From Microbacteriaceae bacterium (GTDB lineage: Bacteria > Actinomycetota > Actinomycetes > Actinomycetales > Microbacteriaceae): 12,852 bases of DNA. The stretch is from positions 1 to 12,852 of the forward strand of contig JAAYAS010000217.1 in assembly GCA_012719255.1 (NCBI GenBank). The letters are read 5' to 3'. This document shows positions 7,043-12,852 of the stretch, piece by piece. The notes under the pieces are model-generated. The model had not been told where the DNA came from and ran no database searches. It was given only the letters and a program-made list of their open reading frames with translations. The translations under genes and the position numbers were made by a program. Every line of letters starts with the position of its first letter. Positions within the stretch are counted from its first letter, which is position 1.

Positions 7043-7048
7043 ATCGTC
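7043..7048 (-). promoter_or_regulatory. -10 element for a leaderless CDP-alcohol transferase transcript
   Basis: The minus strand reads GACGAT, then six bases (GAACGC), then the ATG. The spacing equals that at the lysE-like, Nudix and DUF4870 genes. Confidence 0.4.
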
Positions 7049-7086
7049 CCACGCCGCGGGTGCGGTCGAGCGTTGCGCGCCGTGCG

Positions 7087-8562
7087 TCAGTGCGCCGCGG
7101 GGGCTCCCGGCGACTGCTGGTCGGCGGGCTTGCGCACGAAGAACGACAGCGCGAACGGCACGATCGCGATGATCGCGGCGATCAGGAAGCCCGCGCGCGT
7201 GCCGGCCGCGCCGGCGACGCGCGCGTCGAGGCCATCGGCGAGGCCCGACTGCAGCAGCCCCGAGTAGGTGGCGATGAGGATCGCGACCCCGGCGGCGCCC
7301 GCCACCTGCTGCAGGCTGCTGAGCACCGCCGAGCCGTGCGAGTACAGCGACCGGGGGAGCGACCCCAGCGAGGCCGAGAACAGCGGGGTGAACGACATCG
7401 CCATGCCGATCGAGAAGCCGATCTGCCCGGCGACGAGCAGCGGCACCGGCGTCGATTCGCCGACCGTCGAGTAGAGGAAGAGCATCGCGGCGACGAGCGC
7501 GGTACCCGGAACGAGCAGCGGCCGCGGCCCGTGCCGGTCGTAGACGCGGCCCATGATCGGGCCGAGCAGGCCCATGAGCACCGAGCCGGGAAGCATGATC
7601 AGGCCCGCCTCGAGCGCCTCGAGGCCCACCACATCCTGCAGGTAGATCGGGAGGGTCGTGAGCGTGCCGAACATCGTCAGCGCGACGAGGGCGGTGATGA
7701 TCACGGCGATGCTGTAGTTGCCCGAGCGGAGCACGCGCAGGTCGAGCAGCGCCCGGTCGTCGCGCTGCAGCACGAGCTGCCGCCAGACGAACAGGCCGAG
7801 AGCCACGGCGCCGACCGCGAGCGAGACGATGCCGATCATCGCCGGCGAGATCCCGTCGCCGTCGGCGGCGCCGCCGCTGAACTGGCTCAGGCCGAAGACG
7901 ATGCCGCCGAACGCGAGGGCCGACAGGGGCACCGAGACGGCGTCGATCGGGGCGTCGCGGGTCGTGCCGAGGTTCGTCATCAGCCTGGCGCCGACGATGA
8001 GCGAGACGAGTGCGATCGGCAGCATGATCGCGAACAGCCACCGCCAGCTCAGCGCATCGAGCACCGCGCCCGACACCGACTGGCCGATCGCCGGGGCGAG
8101 CGACATGACGAGGCTCACGCGACCCATCATCCGGCCGCGGTGCTGCGGCGGCACGACGTTCATCATCGTGGTCATCAGCAGCGGCATCATCACACCGGTG
8201 CCGAGCGCCTGCACGACCCGGCCGACGAGCAGCACCGCGAAACCGGGCGCGATGAGGGCGACGAGCGTGCCGAGCGAGAACGCGCTCATCGCGGCGATGA
8301 ACACCTGCCGGGTCGTGAACCGCTGCAGCAGGAACCCGGTCGTGGGAATGATCACGGCCATCGTGAGCATGAAGGCGCTCGTCATCCACTGGCCGAGCTC
8401 GGGCGGCAGCCCGAGGTCGCGGTTGAGATGGGGGATGGCGATGCCCATCGTCGTCTCGTTGAGGATGGCGACGAACGCGGCGACGAGCAGCAGCCAGATG
8501 ACGCGCATCCCGGCCGGATCGATGCCGTCGGGGCGGGCGGGGGTCGAGTCGTCGTGCGCCAT
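7087..8562 (-). CDS. MFS drug/solute exporter, DHA2 type (14 helices)
   Basis: A 491-residue proton-driven exporter of the major facilitator superfamily, DHA2 branch. Marks include LNETTMGIAIPHLNRD (34-49), the DHA2 form of motif D1; a loose motif A at GFLLQRFTTRQVF (76-88); motif B with Arg115 in VGRVVQALGTG; QHRGRMMG at 140-147; and motif C LAPAIGQSVSG (155-165). Hydrophobic segments count to about 14, and the length fits. Substrates are probably drugs, dyes or other amphipathic compounds, but this is inferred from the family. The ATG at 8562 is preceded by AGGAG (8568-8572) at five bases. No TetR- or MarR-type regulator is adjacent, unlike many members of this group. It lies upstream of the phosphatidyltransferase gene in the same direction. 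Confidence 0.92.
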   Translation of the reverse strand: MAHDDSTPARPDGIDPAGMRVIWLLLVAAFVAILNETTMGIAIPHLNRDLGLPPELGQWMTSAFMLTMAVIIPTTGFLLQRFTTRQVFIAAMSAFSLGTLVALIAPGFAVLLVGRVVQALGTGVMMPLLMTTMMNVVPPQHRGRMMGRVSLVMSLAPAIGQSVSGAVLDALSWRWLFAIMLPIALVSLIVGARLMTNLGTTRDAPIDAVSVPLSALAFGGIVFGLSQFSGGAADGDGISPAMIGIVSLAVGAVALGLFVWRQLVLQRDDRALLDLRVLRSGNYSIAVIITALVALTMFGTLTTLPIYLQDVVGLEALEAGLIMLPGSVLMGLLGPIMGRVYDRHGPRPLLVPGTALVAAMLFLYSTVGESTPVPLLVAGQIGFSIGMAMSFTPLFSASLGSLPRSLYSHGSAVLSSLQQVAGAAGVAILIATYSGLLQSGLADGLDARVAGAAGTRAGFLIAAIIAIVPFALSFFVRKPADQQSPGAPAAH

Positions 8563-8617
8563 GGGGTCTCCTGGATGCGGGATGCGCCGGCACGGGGTGG
8601 GTGCGGGCAGACGCCAC

Positions 8618-8623
8618 AGCCTA
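8618..8623 (-). promoter_or_regulatory. Possible -10 element for the MFS gene
   Basis: The minus strand reads TAGGCT, the same hexamer found before the HNH endonuclease gene. It predicts a leader of about 50 nt that contains the AGGAG site. No clear -35 was found. Confidence 0.3.
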
Positions 8624-8660
8624 CTCCTGTCGGGGCGCCGCGGGCGACGGCGCGTCGGCC

Positions 8661-8688
8661 GACCCCCGGCGCGCGCCCCGCCGGGGTC
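8661..8688 (-). terminator. GC hairpin at the end of the Nudix gene
   Basis: GACCCCCGGCG (8661-8671) pairs with CGCCGGGGTC (8679-8688) with one bulged C and a 7-base loop. The outer arm overlaps the Nudix stop codon. There is no T-tract. It could end the Nudix transcript before the MFS promoter. Confidence 0.4.
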
Positions 8689-9343
8689 AGTGCGAGGTCG
8701 GGCGCAGCTGCAGGTGGTGGACCGGGCTCGCCTGCCAGCGGGGGTTGCCGCCGAGTTCGGTGAGCATCCAGTCGAGCACGGTGGCGGTGAAGCCCCAGAT
8801 GAGGCCGTCGCCGATGACGAAGCCGGGGCCGCGCCAGCCGACGTCGGTGGTCACCGCGACGCGGCGGGCCGGGTCGATGAGCTCGCGGCGGGGGAGCCAG
8901 AGGGTCTCGGCGGCCTCGTCGTCGAGCGGCTCGCCGTGCTCGGCGTCGTCGTCGGCCCAGGCGAGCACCGGGGTGACGAGGTTGCTGCTCGCCGTGAGCG
9001 CGAGCGGCGGGAGCGTGCCGATGACGGCGCGCTCGGGCAGCACGAGCCCGGTCTCCTCGTGCGTCTCGCGCAGGGCGGCGCGCTGCGGCGTCTCGCCGGG
9101 GTCGATGCCGCCGCCCGGGAACGCGAACTGCCCGGGATGGTGGCGGTGGCGGGCGGAGCGGCGCACGAGCAGCAGCTCGATGTCGTCGCGGTCGGGGCGG
9201 GCGAGCACGGCGACGGCGCTCGGCCGGAAGCCGCGCTCGTGGCGCTGGTCGCCGACGGGCAGCCGGGGCCAGCCCCAGCCGGGCTGCGGGTCGCGGTCGG
9301 CGAGCGCGGCGAGCCGGGCGCGCAGCTCGTGGTCGGCGGTCAT
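8687..9343 (-). CDS. Nudix hydrolase, CoA pyrophosphatase-like
   Basis: A 218-residue cytosolic enzyme that should cleave a nucleoside-diphosphate-linked substrate with Mg2+ or Mn2+. The Nudix box runs from Gly78 to Leu100: G-x5-E (Glu84)-x7-RETHEETGL, with Glu93, Glu96 and Glu97 as metal ligands; Thr94 sits where an aliphatic residue is usual. Just before it, LLLVRRSARHRHHPGQFAFPGG matches the extra motif of the UPF0035/NudL CoA-pyrophosphatase group, split here as LLLVRRSARH and HHPGQFAFPGG. The preferred substrate is therefore probably CoA or a derivative. The ATG at 9343 lacks a ribosome site, but GATGAT lies six bases upstream. It is transcribed in the same direction as the MFS gene and is separated from it by a hairpin. 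Confidence 0.9.
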   Translation of the reverse strand: MTADHELRARLAALADRDPQPGWGWPRLPVGDQRHERGFRPSAVAVLARPDRDDIELLLVRRSARHRHHPGQFAFPGGGIDPGETPQRAALRETHEETGLVLPERAVIGTLPPLALTASSNLVTPVLAWADDDAEHGEPLDDEAAETLWLPRRELIDPARRVAVTTDVGWRGPGFVIGDGLIWGFTATVLDWMLTELGGNPRWQASPVHHLQLRPTSH

Positions 9344-9349
9344 CCGTCA

Positions 9350-9355
9350 ATCATC
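9350..9355 (-). promoter_or_regulatory. -10 element for a leaderless Nudix transcript
   Basis: The minus strand reads GATGAT, then six bases (TGACGG), then the ATG. The long hairpin at 9414-9450 separates it from the gene upstream, which supports an independent promoter. Confidence 0.42.
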
Positions 9356-9413
9356 GCCCATCGGGGATGCGCGGGCGTCGCGAGCCGGGCGCCGGCGAGG
9401 CCCGGAACCGGGG

Positions 9414-9450
9414 GAGTCCCCGGATGCGCGGGGCGCGCATCCGGGGACTC
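9414..9450 (-). terminator. Perfect 17-bp hairpin after the phytase-like fragment
   Basis: GAGTCCCCGGATGCGC (9414-9429) is exactly complementary to 9435-9450, and one more G-C pair closes on a 3-base loop. It starts 10 bases after the stop codon at 9461 on the minus strand. It is a strong factor-independent-type hairpin without a T-tract. Confidence 0.65.
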
Positions 9451-9460
9451 GTGCCGTGCG

Positions 9461-10306
9461 CTACGCGCTGCGGCGGGCGCGGTTCGCGAGCAGCGCCGCG
9501 GCGCCGGCGAGGAGCGCGCCGGCGGCGAGGAGCGCGACGAGCTGCGCGTCGGCGGCGCCGGTCGAGGCGAGGTCGCCGGCGGCGGGCGCGCCGGCGTCGT
9601 CGGTCGCGTCGTCGCCGCTTGCCGGGGCGGTCGGGTCGACGGCCGGCGCGGTGGGCTCGGCGGTCGGCTCGTCGACCGGGCCGCCGAGGTCGAAGTACTG
9701 CGCGGCGTCGCCGAGGCGGAGGAAGACCGTCTCGCCGTTCGCGTCCTCGAGGCCGTCGTTGTCGGTCACCGCGTAGACCCGGCCGTCGGCGGCGATGGTG
9801 AAGCCCTCGAGCTTCTCCTGCGTCCAGCCGTTCGTGGCCTGCAGCATCGGCAGCACGTCGATGGCGAGCGACTTCTCGAGCGGGATGAGCGCGCCGTCGG
9901 CGGCGTCGATCGTCGCGCGGTCGGGGATGGCGACGGTGTAGACGCGCTTGATCGCCGCATCCGGGCCGTTGCGCTTGTCGCGCTCGACGACCGCGAAGGT
10001 GCGCTCGTCGACGGCGGTGATCTCCGACAGGCCGATCCAGTCGCCGGCGGCGGCGGTGGTCTCGAGCTCGTAGCCGAACCAGGCCCACTCGCCGGTGGCG
10101 GGGTCGTACTCGCCGATGCGGGCCGTGTTCTCGCCCTCGAGCGCCTCGCGCGGGGTAGCGTTCGGGTCGCCCCACAGCGGGCGCTGCACGGCGACGTAGA
10201 CGCGCTCGGCGCCGTCGGCGCCGGTGGTGGCCGTGACGCCCTCGAGGCCCCAGTTGCGGATGTGGTCGGCGACCTCGGCGGGCAGCGCGATCTCCTCCGC
10301 CCCGGT
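9461..10306 (-). pseudogene. 5'-truncated phytase/esterase-like surface protein with sortase signal
   Basis: About 281 residues match the C-terminal half of secreted proteins of the 'esterase-like activity of phytase' family (phytase-like beta-propeller). Marks are RNWGLEGVTATTGADGAERV, EGENTARIGEYDPATGEW, WIGLSEITAVDERTFAVVER, and KLEGFTIAADGRVYAVTDND with GETVFLRLG after it. A Thr/Pro/Ala linker follows, then LASTG, a helix (AQLVALLAAGALLAGAAALLA) and a basic tail, which is the layout of a cell-wall sortase signal of the LAxTG type. The N-terminal part and any secretion signal are missing. Recognisable sequence stops near 10306, and the frame runs to a stop at 10358-10360 without any ATG. 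The only internal start with any chance is GTG 10189, which has no ribosome site and lies inside the domain. I call it a deletion remnant; without a signal peptide it could not reach the wall. Confidence 0.72.
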
Positions 10307-10324
10307 CGGCCGGCGACGGAAGGC

Positions 10325-10330
10325 AGGAGG
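10325..10330 (+). promoter_or_regulatory. Ribosome binding site that decides the DUF4177 start
   Basis: A full AGGAGG lies here. GTG 10330 and GTG 10333 overlap it or sit too close to be used, whereas GTG 10339 is eight bases away. The gene is therefore called from 10339, three codons shorter than the longest frame. Confidence 0.7.
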
Positions 10331-10338
10331 TGGTGACC

Positions 10339-10527
10339 GTGCCCGAGTACTCGTTCGTCAGCATCCCGGTGCTGCGGCGGCGCGAAGGGCTGCTGCTCGC
10401 GCGCGACTACCGCGAGGCGATCGCGGAGCGCGCCGCCGAGGGGTGGGAGTTCGTGCAGGCGATCCCCCTCGAGACCCATGTCGAGCCGCGGCTCGACCTC
10501 GTCTTCAGGAAGGTGGAATCACGATGA
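10339..10527 (+). CDS. Small DUF4177 domain protein
   Basis: A 62-residue soluble protein of the DUF4177 type, function unknown. The sequence opens MPEYSFVSIPV and has the family core AEGWEFVQAIPLE (residues 33-45, the 'GWE' turn) and the end RLDLVFRKVESR, matching the usual 'vFKR' finish. Its length is typical of these compact alpha/beta proteins. The start is GTG 10339, chosen by the AGGAGG eight bases upstream. The stop TGA overlaps the next gene's ATG (ATGA), so the two are translationally coupled, which suggests a partner role with the DUF2165 membrane protein. Promoter elements are not clear. The gene abuts the broken end of the phytase-like fragment. Confidence 0.8.
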   Translation: MPEYSFVSIPVLRRREGLLLARDYREAIAERAAEGWEFVQAIPLETHVEPRLDLVFRKVESR

Positions 10528-11087
10528 AGCATCCGCTGCGGCTGCTGCAATCCCTCACGCTGCTCAGCGCGGGGCTGTTCGGGCTGCTCGTGTTCGCGGG
10601 CAACCTCATGGACTACGACTCGAACTTCCAGTTCGTGAAGCACGTGCTCTCGATGGACACGACGTTCGAGGGCAACTCGCTGATGTGGCGGGCCATCGAC
10701 AACGAGGCCGTGCACCACATCGCCTACATCGGCATCATCATCGCCGAGGGCGTGTTCGCCGTGCTCGCGCTCATCGGCGCGGTGAAGCTCTTCCTCCGGC
10801 GCCGCGCCGACATCGTCGAATACGATCGGGCGCGCGCGTGGGGCTACGCCGCGTACGGGCTCGGGTTCGTCATCTGGTTCGTCGGCTTCATCGTGATCGG
10901 CTCGGAGTGGTTCGCGATGTGGCAGTCGAGCATCTGGAACGGCAAGGACACCGCGATGGGCATCGTCACGCTCTGGGCGGGCTTCGCCGTGCTGCTCGCG
11001 ATGAACGGCCCCCGGGATGCGGTGGCGCCGGCGATCACCGTCGAGACCGGCGCGCGCGAGACGGTCGGGCGCTCGCGGCGCGACTGA
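10524..11087 (+). CDS. DUF2165 family small integral membrane protein
   Basis: A 187-residue protein of the DUF2165 family, function unknown, in the cytoplasmic membrane. Four helices are visible at about 10-26, 65-89, 106-126 and 143-161. Family marks are the first extracellular segment GNLMDYDSNFQFVKHVLSMD (26-45) with TTF, WRAI at 55-58, the short HHIAY before helix 2, and the strongly conserved IGSEWFAMWQSSIWNG (125-140). The 25-residue tail is polar and Arg-rich. Start ATG 10524 follows AGGAAGG at about 10 bases and overlaps the DUF4177 stop by four bases. A long perfect hairpin follows 15 bp after the stop codon. Family membership is clear; biochemical role is not. Confidence 0.88.
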   Translation: MKHPLRLLQSLTLLSAGLFGLLVFAGNLMDYDSNFQFVKHVLSMDTTFEGNSLMWRAIDNEAVHHIAYIGIIIAEGVFAVLALIGAVKLFLRRRADIVEYDRARAWGYAAYGLGFVIWFVGFIVIGSEWFAMWQSSIWNGKDTAMGIVTLWAGFAVLLAMNGPRDAVAPAITVETGARETVGRSRRD

Positions 11088-11102
11088 GCGCCGCGCCGGA
11101 CG

Positions 11103-11146
11103 GCGACGGCCCCGCAGGCTCGGGATCGAGCCTGCGGGGCCGTCGC
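11103..11146. terminator. Perfect 20-bp hairpin between convergent genes
   Basis: Bases 11103-11122 are exactly complementary to 11127-11146 around the loop GGAT. The stem reads GCGACGGCCCCGC outward to GGCTCG at the loop. It lies between the DUF2165 stop (plus) and the DUF4870 stop (minus), so it should act as a bidirectional terminator. Confidence 0.75.
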
Positions 11147-11172
11147 GGTTCCCCCGTGAGCGCGCGGGGAGG

Positions 11173-11574
11173 TCAGCGGAGGAAGGGGATGTTCCAGGGG
11201 TAGCGGTACTGGTTGCCGCCGGCGGTGCGGATCGCGCCCCAGATGCCGAGGACGAGCGCGAGCACGTTGCCGAGCAGCACCAGGACGATGCCGATGGGGA
11301 AGAGGACCACGGTGATGATGAGGATCCAGCCGATGATCGACGTGATCCACATCGTGATCTGGTAGTTGAACGACTGGGCGGCCGCGGTGCGCACGAACGG
11401 CGAGCGGTCCTTGTAGATCAGCCACATGATGAGGGGGCCGACCCAGTTGAGCCACCCGACCGAGATGATCGCGGCGATCGGGGCGGCGAGGTGGGAGAAG
11501 ACGGCGGCCGTGCGGTCCTCGCCGCTGACCTGCCGGGGGTCGAGGTTCTGCTGGGGGTACTGGTCGTTGCTCAT
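11173..11574 (-). CDS. DUF4870 domain membrane protein
   Basis: A 133-residue membrane protein of the DUF4870 family, function unknown. The N-terminus MSNDQYPQQNLDPRQVSGED is polar. The typical family opening RTAAVFSHLAAPIAAI then runs into helix 1 (about 27-55), with the conserved WLIYKDRSPFVRTAAAQSFN cytoplasmic segment (51-70), helix 2/3 WITSIIGWILIITVVLFPIG and LVLLGNVLALVLGIWGAIRT, and a short YRYPWNIPFLR end that is also typical. The start at ATG 11574 is preferred; a GTG six codons upstream (11592) is in frame but has no ribosome site and would read through the -10 box. GATCAT lies six bases before the ATG, so the message may be leaderless. A palindrome at 11593-11606 suggests regulation. 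Confidence 0.85.
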   Translation of the reverse strand: MSNDQYPQQNLDPRQVSGEDRTAAVFSHLAAPIAAIISVGWLNWVGPLIMWLIYKDRSPFVRTAAAQSFNYQITMWITSIIGWILIITVVLFPIGIVLVLLGNVLALVLGIWGAIRTAGGNQYRYPWNIPFLR

Positions 11575-11580
11575 GCCCCA

Positions 11581-11606
11581 ATGATCGCACAACGCGATAT
11601 ATCGCG
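11581..11606 (-). promoter_or_regulatory. DUF4870 promoter with a 14-bp palindromic operator candidate
   Basis: GATCAT (11581-11586, minus strand) is a GANNNT -10 six bases from the ATG. The perfect palindrome CGCGATATATCGCG (11593-11606) lies directly upstream, between the -10 and where a -35 would be. It is markedly AT-rich in its centre for this genome. A dimeric repressor bound there would block transcription. The regulator is not encoded in the window. Confidence 0.5.
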
Positions 11607-11655
11607 AGATGTGGTCAGCCTGAGAACGGGTGGGGGTTTTCCTCCGTCGTCGGGT

Positions 11656-12567
11656 TCAGGCGTTCGCCGTCGTGAACTCCTGCCAGCGCGCGGCGAGCCC
11701 CTCGGCGCTCGGGCGGTCGACGCGGCGGCGGGGGAGGTGCAGTCGGGTGTCGTGCATCTCCTGGAGCCCGTGCCGGAGCATCGGGCCGTCGATCTCGTCG
11801 AGCAATCGGTGGTTGACGGCGACGTGGTAGTCGGGTCGGATGCCGAGCAGGTCGCGGTCGTAGGCGGCATGGTGGATCTTGCAGAGCGCGAGGCCGTTCG
11901 TGACGTGCGCGAATCCGTGCTCGTCGCGATCGCGAACGATGTGCGCGGCATCGAGCAGCTCGGGGTGGCGGAGGCGGCAGACCGAGCACTGGTTCTCGTA
12001 GGCGTGCATGACCACCGCCCGGAACACCGGTTGGTGCAGTCGGCGCAGACTCGTCGACGGCGCGTAGCGGCGGAGGTCGTCGAATCCGGTCGGGTCGAAC
12101 TCGTCGTACTGCTCTACGCGACTGAGGTCGATGGTGAAGACTTTGGCGGCGGGGTCGTCGGCGATGACGTACACCGGGTAGAGCGGCACCGACCACCCGC
12201 TGCGGATGCCGTGGAAGTAGATGAGCGGGTCGCCGAGCTCGTACGCGCGGCGCAGCTTCGTGTTGTCGCCTTCGGTCGAGCGCGCCTGGTAGTGGTACTC
12301 GAACTCGTCGTCAGCGATGTCGACGCCGGTGTCCGGGTAGGTGCCCTTCGTAGTGGTCCGGATCGAGAGCGTGGAGCGCAGGCGCCGGGGGTTGCGGATG
12401 CCCTTGCCCGCCCAGTCGACGAGCGGAACCCGCTCGCCCTCGAACTCGAAGCCGTGGCAGAGCATGACCCGATCGAACTCGGAGACGCCCCGCGCCTGCT
12501 GCTCGCTGAGCCAGCCGAACGCCGCGAGACGCAGGCGCAGGTCGTAGTCGAGCCCATCCGTCGCCAT
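11656..12567 (-). CDS. HNH restriction endonuclease, probably modification-dependent
   Basis: A 303-residue protein with an N-terminal recognition region (about 10-165) and a C-terminal HNH nuclease. The nuclease has Cys194-x2-Cys197, LLDAAHI with His209, Asn224, and LALCKIHHAAYD with Cys229, His232 and His233, giving a zinc-stabilised beta-beta-alpha metal site. The N-terminal part with HGFEFEGERVPLVD, LRSTLSIRTT and VPLYPVYVIAD belongs to a widespread actinobacterial type. I recall this type as related to the sulfur-binding-domain plus HNH enzymes (ScoMcrA/SprMcrA-like) that cut phosphorothioated DNA; this specificity is inference. Complete, with no signal peptide. The ATG at 12567 has GGAGGAA (12573-12579) at five bases. 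It is divergent from the vsr-like gene 72 bp away, so both may belong to a DNA-restriction/repair locus continuing past the right edge. No methylase is visible. Confidence 0.86.
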   Translation of the reverse strand: MATDGLDYDLRLRLAAFGWLSEQQARGVSEFDRVMLCHGFEFEGERVPLVDWAGKGIRNPRRLRSTLSIRTTTKGTYPDTGVDIADDEFEYHYQARSTEGDNTKLRRAYELGDPLIYFHGIRSGWSVPLYPVYVIADDPAAKVFTIDLSRVEQYDEFDPTGFDDLRRYAPSTSLRRLHQPVFRAVVMHAYENQCSVCRLRHPELLDAAHIVRDRDEHGFAHVTNGLALCKIHHAAYDRDLLGIRPDYHVAVNHRLLDEIDGPMLRHGLQEMHDTRLHLPRRRVDRPSAEGLAARWQEFTTANA

Positions 12568-12598
12568 CGCCGTTCCTCCGTCCTCGCCGGTGCTCGGC

Positions 12599-12604
12599 AG
12601 CCTA
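12599..12604 (-). promoter_or_regulatory. Candidate -10 element for the HNH endonuclease gene
   Basis: The minus strand reads TAGGCT (in GGATAGGCTG). It gives a leader of about 25 nt that contains the GGAGGAA ribosome site. No clear -35 was found. Confidence 0.42.
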
Positions 12605-12626
12605 TCCGTCCGCCGGCCCCGCTGCG

Positions 12627-12632
12627 TACCCT
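12627..12632 (+). promoter_or_regulatory. -10 element for a leaderless vsr-like transcript
   Basis: TACCCT lies seven bases before the ATG at 12640, and no ribosome site is present. The 72-bp divergent gap therefore holds both this box and the opposing TAGGCT. Confidence 0.42.
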
Positions 12633-12639
12633 CGGCGGC

Positions 12640-12852
12640 ATGGTGGAGCACCGGGAGTCATGGGCGTCGACCGCGGGCGTCGCCCGGTCGATGCGCTCGA
12701 ATCGGCGCCTCGACACCTCGCCCGAGCTCGCGCTCCGCCGCATCCTGCATGCCCGGGGACTGCGCTACCGCGTCGACTTCGCGCCGCTCGAGACGATGCG
12801 CAGGCGGCGCGCCGACATCGTGTTCACGCGAGCGCGCCTCGCGGTGTTCGTC
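12640..12852 (+). CDS. vsr: Very short patch repair (Vsr) type endonuclease, N-terminal 71 residues
   Basis: The visible part reads VARSMRSNRRLDTSPELALR, then RILHARGLRYRVDFAPLE, then RRRRADIVFTRARLAVFV, where the window ends. This is the Vsr pattern: 'RS-M-xxN-xxDT-xPE-xxLR', the 'G-hydrophobic-R-x-R-V' strand, and the 'ADIVF' strand with Asp59 at the place of the catalytic metal-binding aspartate of E. coli Vsr. The expected next segment (DGCFWHGC in family members) is beyond the edge. Vsr nicks beside T:G mismatches that arise from deaminated 5-methylcytosine, so it is normally linked with a cytosine methylase; none is visible here. The start at ATG 12640 rests on codon frame and the -10 box seven bases upstream, not on a ribosome site. 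Confidence 0.85.
   Translation, partial: MVEHRESWASTAGVARSMRSNRRLDTSPELALRRILHARGLRYRVDFAPLETMRRRRADIVFTRARLAVFV

Noticed and set aside
9580..9690. Repetitive GC-rich tract in the phytase-like fragment
   Set aside because: It encodes the Pro/Thr/Ala/Asp linker before the wall-anchor signal; codon-level repetition explains it, not a DNA repeat.
7060..10336. Two long plus-strand frames (7060-8763 and 7718-10336) antisense to MFS, Nudix and the phytase fragment
   Set aside because: Composition is Arg/Glu/His/Ala-biased with no recognisable motif, and the minus-strand genes have clear family marks.
1..12852. CRISPR arrays, tRNA/rRNA genes, insertion sequences, attachment sites
   Set aside because: No regularly spaced repeats, no tRNA-like cloverleaf, no transposase or integrase reading and no target duplications were found on either strand.

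Overview
The window is very GC-rich (about 72% by eye). GC-ending codons dominate, genes are tightly packed on both strands, and stop/start overlaps such as ATGA are frequent. This style and the gene families point to an actinobacterium, most likely of the Microbacteriaceae type (Agromyces, Microbacterium, Leucobacter or similar). No rRNA, tRNA, CRISPR array or insertion sequence was seen.

Layout from left to right. (1) The N-terminal half of formate-tetrahydrofolate ligase (fhs) runs off the left edge on the minus strand. (2) Two plus-strand genes follow: a short ankyrin-repeat protein without a convincing start, and a membrane-anchored DUF4230 protein. (3) A minus-strand cassette of three overlapping genes follows: a 30-residue microprotein, a 174-residue orphan and a 437-residue coiled-coil actinobacterial orphan. 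(4) A polyamine/monoamine oxidase-type flavoprotein and a LysE/RhtB exporter are on the plus strand. (5) A minus-strand group holds a CDP-alcohol phosphatidyltransferase, a 14-helix DHA2-type drug exporter and a CoA-pyrophosphatase-like Nudix hydrolase. (6) A C-terminal fragment of a secreted, sortase-anchored phytase/esterase-like protein has lost its 5' half. (7) A coupled DUF4177-DUF2165 pair is closed by a long perfect hairpin. (8) A DUF4870 membrane protein has a 14-bp palindrome in its promoter region. (9) At the right edge, an HNH restriction endonuclease, probably modification-dependent, is divergent from the start of a Vsr-type mismatch endonuclease that is cut by the window end.

How the parts relate. 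Most of the window is a chromosomal mix of housekeeping, transport and small membrane-protein genes rather than one pathway. Two places look accessory: the overlapping orphan cassette (2339-4265) and the right-hand end, where a broken cell-wall gene, the small DUF operon and two DNA-cleaving enzymes lie together.

Regulation. Several genes (lysE-like, CDP-alcohol transferase, Nudix, DUF4870, vsr) lack a Shine-Dalgarno sequence. Each has instead a TANNNT- or GANNNT-type -10 hexamer exactly 6-7 bases before its ATG, which is the arrangement of leaderless actinobacterial transcripts. Other genes (DUF4230, microprotein, oxidase, MFS, DUF4177, HNH) have clear AGGAG-like ribosome sites.
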